Of a stretch of DNA of 10,372 bases, positions 6,639 to 10,372 are shown one piece after another. Numbering within the stretch: the first letter of the stretch is position 1; the number at the start of each line of letters is the position of its first letter. The stretch is from the NCBI GenBank assembly GCA_017962865.1, contig JAGCUM010000050.1, forward strand, positions 1 through 10,372, written 5' to 3'. The position numbers were made by a program, and so were the translations under genes. This DNA comes from Spirochaetales bacterium (GTDB lineage Bacteria; Spirochaetota; Spirochaetia; Sphaerochaetales; Sphaerochaetaceae). The notes below the pieces were generated by a model that worked only from the letters and a program-made list of their open reading frames with translations, did no database searches and was not told the DNA's origin.

Positions 6639-8165
6639 TTACTTTGTTGCGACGATGTTCTGGTAGTCGTGGCTCTGGTGACCTTCCCAGATGACTCCGG
6701 AAACGCCTGTGCGGGTTGCTACTGCAAGTCCCGTATAGTAGAGCGGGAGATACCATGCATGCTCATGATTGAGTGTCTGGATCTCAGCATAGGCAGCCTT
6801 TCTGGCCTCTGCGTCAGTGGTGCTTCTTCCGATCTCCAGGAGCTCCATGACTCTGTCGTTGGTCAGTGTTGCCTTGTTGGTGTTGGAACCTACGCCGTAT
6901 GCACGGGATGCATCATCTCCGTAGCTGTTCCATCCGAGGGTGTAGATCATTGACTCATGCTCAGCGGTCTTGAATGCGCTCTTTGCAGTGAGGGCTGCAG
7001 CCTCGATCTTCTCGATGTTGACTGTCAGACCGATCTCTCTGGCATTGGACTGGATGATCTGAGCTGCTCTCATTCTCTCATCGTCTCTGACGCTGATGAG
7101 AATCTCTTTGTATGCGGACTTTGCAAGGTACTCCTTGGCAAGGTCGAGGTTCCTCTCGTAGTCACCGAAGCCATCGTAGTAACCGAAGGTAACAGGACCC
7201 CAGTTGGAAATAGCTCTTGTTCCGGTTCCGCTTGATGCGCCGAAGATGACATCTTCATAGTTGATACTGTAGGCAAGGGCAAGACGGAGGTTCTCATCAG
7301 AACCGGGTCCCTTGGATGTATTGAATGAGAAGTAGCAGCATGTTGCACTGGGGATCTCAATCAGGACAAGATTCTTGTCCGATCTGATGTAATCAAGCTC
7401 TGTGTCGGCAGGCCCGATACAGACATCGATCTCACCGTTCTGAAGTGCAATCAGTCTGGCAGACTCTTCAGGAATGTATCTGAATGTCAGCTCTCTTGTA
7501 GGAGTTGTTCCTCCCCAATAGTTGTCGTTCTTGACCATATGGACGAAATCACCCTCTTCCAGATCTGTGATAATCCACATTCCGGTTCCTACCCACGGTC
7601 CCTTCAGCTCATCTGCCTCGATGGCCTTCTGGTTAACGATGGATGCGAGAGGCAGAGCCAGGGTGTCAAGCCAGTCAACATTCGGTGAGACAAGAACAAG
7701 CTTGACTGTGTAGTCATCGACAACCTCTACATGATCGAGGACTCCGACGAACTTTGAAGATGCTGTAGAGTTCATGCCCATGATTCTCTCATAGGAGTAC
7801 TTGACGTCATTGGCAGTGAACTTCTCGCCGTTCTGGAATGTGACATCATTCCTGAGTTTGAGTGTCAGGGTCAGAAGGTCCGAACTCCACTCCCAGCTTG
7901 TTGCCAGCTCCGGCTCATAGGATGAGGTTGCGCTGTTGTATGATACCAGGGTGTTATGCGAGCACTTGAAGATTCTGTTGTGCTGCATGTTGTTGATTGA
8001 CTGCGGGTCACCGGTTGTGATCTGTGATCCGTCACCGAGGACAATTGATTCCTTGTAGACAGGACCGCTTGGAGCAGCGGCTGTCTGTGTCTCGCCGGAA
8101 CCGCCGGCAAAGGCGAATGTTGCGACGAACATCAGACTCAAAATGATGATGATTGCTTTTTTCAT
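6639..8165 (-). CDS. ABC importer solute-binding protein, family 5 (DppA/OppA-like)
   Basis: Exported binding protein that delivers cargo to the permeases; 508 residues, normal for SBP family 5. Residues 1-20 form a Sec signal peptide (basic MKK, hydrophobic core, AFA before GGSGE) with no lipobox Cys, so it is probably cleaved by signal peptidase I and either free in the periplasm or held by partners. A low-complexity Gly/Ser/Thr/Ala linker follows. Family hallmarks include LATSWEWS, LRNDVTFQNGEKFTANDVKYSYERI-like text near residues 100-130, and IPEESARLIALQNGEIDV. Around GWNSYGDDASR the Asp that binds the peptide N-terminus in E. coli DppA seems absent, closer to GsiB-like members, so the ligand may not be a simple dipeptide. 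AGGAG lies 8 nt before the ATG. First gene of the operon. Confidence 0.95.
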   Translation of the reverse strand: MKKAIIIILSLMFVATFAFAGGSGETQTAAAPSGPVYKESIVLGDGSQITTGDPQSINNMQHNRIFKCSHNTLVSYNSATSSYEPELATSWEWSSDLLTLTLKLRNDVTFQNGEKFTANDVKYSYERIMGMNSTASSKFVGVLDHVEVVDDYTVKLVLVSPNVDWLDTLALPLASIVNQKAIEADELKGPWVGTGMWIITDLEEGDFVHMVKNDNYWGGTTPTRELTFRYIPEESARLIALQNGEIDVCIGPADTELDYIRSDKNLVLIEIPSATCCYFSFNTSKGPGSDENLRLALAYSINYEDVIFGASSGTGTRAISNWGPVTFGYYDGFGDYERNLDLAKEYLAKSAYKEILISVRDDERMRAAQIIQSNAREIGLTVNIEKIEAAALTAKSAFKTAEHESMIYTLGWNSYGDDASRAYGVGSNTNKATLTNDRVMELLEIGRSTTDAEARKAAYAEIQTLNHEHAWYLPLYYTGLAVATRTGVSGVIWEGHQSHDYQNIVATK

Positions 8166-8189
8166 AGCATAGTCTCCTTTTGTACTTTC

Positions 8190-8218
8190 ATTATCATTTA
8201 CCCAAAAGCAATACGCAA
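8190..8218 (-). promoter_or_regulatory. Candidate promoter of the transporter operon
   Basis: On the minus strand, TTGCGT (8218-8213) and GATAAT (8195-8190) are 17 nt apart. The -35 box is poor (three of six) but the -10 is five of six, and A-tracts lie directly upstream where an UP element would act. Transcription would start near 8183, giving a leader of about 18 nt that includes AGGAG. A weaker alternative is TTGTCA (8296-8291) with TATTTA (8274-8269), 16 nt apart, which would face the gntR promoter across a shared -35 region. Confidence 0.4.
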
Positions 8219-8223
8219 ATGAA

Positions 8224-8253
8224 TTTTTTTCTTTTTTTGCATCATAAAAAAAG
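8224..8253. other. A/T-tract block with an inverted repeat, possible UP element or bend
   Basis: Seven T, one C, seven T, then GCATCAT and seven A. CTTTTTTT (8231-8238) and AAAAAAAG (8246-8253) form a perfect 8-bp inverted repeat with a 7-nt spacer. The tracts lie just upstream of the predicted -35 of the transporter promoter, where A-tracts commonly bind the RNA polymerase alpha subunit or curve the DNA. There is no GC-rich stem, so a terminator is unlikely. Confidence 0.5.
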
Positions 8254-8289
8254 TTGAATATATGGTTGTAAATAAAGGAATTAAAATAC

Positions 8290-8318
8290 TTGACAAACTG
8301 TTTAGCATGTTTTACTGT
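8290..8318 (+). promoter_or_regulatory. Candidate promoter of gntR and the small membrane-protein gene
   Basis: A perfect -35 TTGACA (8290-8295) is followed after 17 nt by TACTGT (8313-8318), a weak -10 matching three of six bases including the first two and the last. A start near 8325 would give a leader of about 28 nt. The -10 and the likely start site lie inside the palindrome at 8316-8337, which would suit autorepression by the encoded GntR protein. Confidence 0.45.
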
Positions 8319-8337
8319 TTATTGTATACAAAAAACA
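8316..8337. promoter_or_regulatory. Palindromic operator, probable GntR binding site
   Basis: The core TTGTATACAA (8322-8331) is a perfect 10-bp palindrome. After one mismatched pair (A8321/A8332) the symmetry continues with TGTTT on the left and AAACA on the right, so 20 of 22 positions are symmetric. The GTATAC core resembles operators of FCD-type GntR regulators such as UxuR (TTGGTATACCAA). The site lies 15 nt before the gntR start codon and overlaps the predicted -10 region. Binding by the adjacent GntR protein is inferred from position and symmetry. Confidence 0.6.
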
Positions 8338-8352
8338 AAAAGGTAAAAAGCA

Positions 8353-9015
8353 ATGATTCCGTATACTAAACTTGAGGCAACGCCCCTGAATGAAAGGATA
8401 TCCACCCTACTCAAGGATGCCATAATTGAAGGCCAGTTCAAGGCAGGAGAGGAAATCGGACTTACTGCCATAGCCGAACGCTATGGAGTATCGCGCACCC
8501 CGGTAAGAGAAGCTTTCCAGCATCTGGCAAAAGACGGCTTTCTGATGCTCAGAATGAACAAGAGTGCTGTTGTCGTGGCTCCGGATGAACACTTTTTCAG
8601 AAACCACTATGAGATCAGAAGCGTGCTCGAGGCCCAGGCAGCTTCTGATGCAGCTGCAAACTGCACGGATCCTTCCGAGCTTATCCACATTCAGGAAAAT
8701 GCCGAGAAGATGAGACTCCCGGTCATGCTGGACGAGTTCAGATCCTATAACATGATGTTCCATAAGTGCATCTGGCGCCTTTCCGGCAATGACAGGCTTG
8801 AACAACTTCTTTCCGACATGTGGGTCAGTTCCTACTCAAGCAGCTATGTGCCAGAAATCAGCAGGCAGACAAGAACCATAAATGTTCACAGACGCATTAT
8901 CAATGATATTGTCAACCATGACTGCGATGCAGCATTCGAGCACATGAAAAGGCACATAATCGGCAGCCTGAACAACATCCTGAAGATTCTGGATGAAGCC
9001 AAGAAGGAGGCATGA
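8353..9015 (+). CDS. GntR-family transcription regulator, FCD type
   Basis: DNA-binding regulator of 220 residues, usual for the FadR/FCD subgroup. The N-terminal winged helix-turn-helix spans about residues 12-72, with the recognition region YGVSRTPVREAFQHLAKDGFL (44-64). The C-terminal helical ligand domain (about 85-210) shows FHKCIWRLSGN with His137, then His179 (VHRRI) and His201 (KRHI), the three His of the usual metal site. The fourth ligand, normally Asp four residues before the first His, is Asn133 here. FCD proteins usually sense organic acids, so a carboxylated effector is likely. The gene is divergent from the transporter operon, so that operon and gntR itself are its likely targets. 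The ribosome site is modest (AAAGG about 9 nt before ATG). Confidence 0.94.
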   Translation: MIPYTKLEATPLNERISTLLKDAIIEGQFKAGEEIGLTAIAERYGVSRTPVREAFQHLAKDGFLMLRMNKSAVVVAPDEHFFRNHYEIRSVLEAQAASDAAANCTDPSELIHIQENAEKMRLPVMLDEFRSYNMMFHKCIWRLSGNDRLEQLLSDMWVSSYSSSYVPEISRQTRTINVHRRIINDIVNHDCDAAFEHMKRHIIGSLNNILKILDEAKKEA

Positions 9016-9016
9016 C

Positions 9017-9346
9017 ATGTTCGAATCGTATGAACTGGGCTATTACATCTATTTCGTGGTCGTCGGTATCGCAATCTATTATCTGTACAAGGCAATAAAG
9101 CAGATAAAGGAAAAGGACATCGATTTCTACAGCAAGGACAGATACACCGACGCCTCCGTAAGCCGTTGGGCAGTCGTGGACGGATATCTGAAGGTTGCAG
9201 CAGCCATCGTGTTTACCGCATACGGAGTACTGGGCCTCCTGGAGATCAATATTCTTTATATTACCATCGGTCTTCTTGTGGTCATCCTCGTGCTCTACTT
9301 CGTGCTCTATTCAAAGACACTAGTAAAGAAGGACGACTACTACTGA
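9017..9346 (+). CDS. Small membrane protein with three predicted helices, family not recognised
   Basis: A 109-residue protein I cannot assign. Hydrophobic segments lie near residues 7-25, 56-75 and 78-98; between the first two is a charged stretch (KQIKEKDIDFYSKDRY), and the C-terminus is charged (KTLVKKDDYY). The ATG at 9017 is favoured over the in-frame ATG at 8993 because AAGGAGG lies 6 nt before it and the longer form would overlap gntR by 23 nt and add a very basic MKPRRRHD. It starts two nt after the gntR stop, so the two are probably co-transcribed and coupled. Its last 7 nt overlap the end of the convergent peptidase gene. A link to the transporter or to the regulator (for example tethering or signalling) is possible but nothing in the sequence shows it. 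Confidence 0.85.
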   Translation: MFESYELGYYIYFVVVGIAIYYLYKAIKQIKEKDIDFYSKDRYTDASVSRWAVVDGYLKVAAAIVFTAYGVLGLLEINILYITIGLLVVILVLYFVLYSKTLVKKDDYY

Positions 9347-10372
9347 GCAAAGTAATGGGTCAGGAAGTCCAGGATAATCCTTGAGCCGTCCAGAAGGCTC
9401 TCCGGATCCAGCCACTCCTCTCTTGTATGGCAGCGCCCTCCGACGGCACCGCCTATGCAGATCGCGGGGATTCCGATTCCGAGTGCGGTATTTGCATCCG
9501 TCGAGCTGTACGCCCTGTCTCCGTGCTTTCCCAGGATTCTGAAGATGGACTCGTCCGCCTTGGCAATCAAAGCCTCATGGGCCTCAGTATTTACATCTCC
9601 AGTACATGGACGATCGCCTATTTTCTTAGCTTCAATTGAAATTCCCATGCTGCGATAGGCATCCAGGACCTTGTTGAACATGGTTTTCATCAATTCAAGA
9701 CATGCTTTGCTGGTTGAGCGGTACTCGTAGACCATGCTGGCTTCCTGCGCAATGCTGTTGACGCTGGTTCCGCCATTGATCAGTCCTACGTTGTATGTGG
9801 TCTTGCTGTCCCCGTCCTCCGGGACCTTTACTCCATAGAGAGCCGTGATGATGGAAGACAGATAGAAGATCGCATTCCTGTTTCCGAAAGCCGCGTAGGA
9901 GTGTCCGCCTTCGGTCCTGACCGTGACTTCATATCTGTGGGAACCCACTGCTCCTGTGACGATGCGTTCAAGCCGCGTTCCGTCAACGGTTACGAATTCC
10001 TTGATTCTCGGTCCATAGGTCTCGACAATCCTGCGGCTACCCTTCAGATTGCCTAGCCCCTCTTCGCAGGAATTGGCAACGAACACAAGGCCGCATGTAG
10101 TGTCGATATCGTTTTGCAGAATATAGCGCATCGCTACCATCAGGCTTGCGAGGTTTCCGGTATCATCTGTCACTCCGGGGCTGTAGAAAAGGCCATCCTT
10201 CTCCTCGAACGGCATGGGCTCGAAATCCGGGAAGACCGTATCGGTATGGGCCATGATCACAACGACATCGTTGTCTTGGGTAACGTTATGTTCGCAGACT
10301 GCATTCAGGGCTTCGTCGACGAAAACCTTCTTGCCTCCTGCCTGCCGTCCATCCTCCCGGAAATGAGCCGCG
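9340..10372 (-). CDS. M20-family metallopeptidase, 5' end outside window
   Basis: Predicted zinc-dependent aminoacylase or peptidase of the M20 group (peptidase T, CPG2 and deacylase relatives), cytoplasmic. The frame is open to the right edge, so the true start is not visible; the GTG at 10260 is internal. Counting visible residues from the edge, metal and catalytic motifs are AHTD (His42, Asp44), GVTDDTGN (bridging Asp69 or 70), SCEEG (catalytic Glu103, ligand Glu104), VTVDG (Asp130) and RCHTREEW (His315). The middle part, from about GSHRYEVTV to GTSVNSIAQE, is the dimerisation domain. All expected ligands are present, so it should be active. It does not share the operon of the importer but points towards it; a joint role in using imported amides or peptides is possible. 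Its stop overlaps the convergent membrane-protein gene. Confidence 0.92.
   Translation of the reverse strand, partial: AAHFREDGRQAGGKKVFVDEALNAVCEHNVTQDNDVVVIMAHTDTVFPDFEPMPFEEKDGLFYSPGVTDDTGNLASLMVAMRYILQNDIDTTCGLVFVANSCEEGLGNLKGSRRIVETYGPRIKEFVTVDGTRLERIVTGAVGSHRYEVTVRTEGGHSYAAFGNRNAIFYLSSIITALYGVKVPEDGDSKTTYNVGLINGGTSVNSIAQEASMVYEYRSTSKACLELMKTMFNKVLDAYRSMGISIEAKKIGDRPCTGDVNTEAHEALIAKADESIFRILGKHGDRAYSSTDANTALGIGIPAICIGGAVGGRCHTREEWLDPESLLDGSRIILDFLTHYFAQ

Noticed and set aside
8231..8253. CTTTTTTT / AAAAAAAG inverted repeat as an intrinsic terminator
   Set aside because: The stem is only A-T pairs apart from one, and it lies between two divergent starts where no transcript is expected to end.
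8993..9016. Longer start for the small membrane protein at the ATG at 8993
   Set aside because: It would overlap gntR by 23 nt and lacks a good ribosome site, while the ATG at 9017 has AAGGAGG at ideal distance.
9382..9399. Inverted repeat GAGCC / GGCTC inside the end of the M20 gene as a terminator
   Set aside because: Only five pairs, an eight-base loop and no T-run on either strand; it is coding sequence.
10258..10260. GTG as start of the M20 peptidase
   Set aside because: The frame stays open to the right edge with in-frame residues before AHTD that fit the family, so the GTG is internal.

Overview
The window looks like a piece of a bacterial chromosome, most likely from a spirochaete of the Sphaerochaeta or gut Spirochaetales type. 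The main clue is the substrate-binding protein: its signal peptide ends in AFAGGSGE, with no lipobox cysteine, a style common in solute-binding proteins of that group. Coding density is high, base composition of the genes is balanced, and strong AAGGAGG-type ribosome sites are frequent. The taxonomic call is an inference from style, not from a marker gene.

Layout, read in the direction of transcription. A long minus-strand gene run starts at 8165 and reads leftwards: a family 5 solute-binding protein (8165-6639), two permeases of the Dpp/Opp type (6549-5581 and 5581-4694), two ATPases (4682-3672 and 3675-2719), a metallo-beta-lactamase-fold hydrolase (2688-1918), an alpha/beta hydrolase with an intact Ser-Asp-His triad (1884-967), and a membrane-anchored metallophosphoesterase cut by the left edge (914-1). 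Gaps are 89 nt after the binding protein, then from a 4-nt overlap to about 50 nt, so all eight may be one transcript; membership of the last gene is least certain. A 12-bp stem-loop lies between the binding-protein gene and the first permease gene.

Divergent from this operon, on the plus strand, are a GntR/FCD regulator (8353-9015) and a small three-helix membrane protein (9017-9346), two nucleotides apart. The 187-nt AT-rich region between the divergent units carries a near-perfect 22-bp palindrome centred on TTGTATACAA, an operator style expected for a FCD-type GntR protein, overlapping the predicted gntR promoter. On the right, a minus-strand M20 metallopeptidase gene (9340 to beyond the window) converges on and overlaps the end of the membrane-protein gene by 7 nt.

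How the parts may work together (inference): the GntR protein senses a small, probably carboxylated, compound and controls uptake by the ABC importer; the two hydrolases then open a lactone, ester or amide in the imported molecule. The binding protein appears to lack the Asp that holds the peptide N-terminus in E. coli DppA, so the cargo need not be a dipeptide. Both the metallo-beta-lactamase-fold protein and the regulator have lost a usual acidic metal ligand. I found no RNA genes, CRISPR array, insertion sequence or phage genes, and no stretch over 300 nt without a gene.
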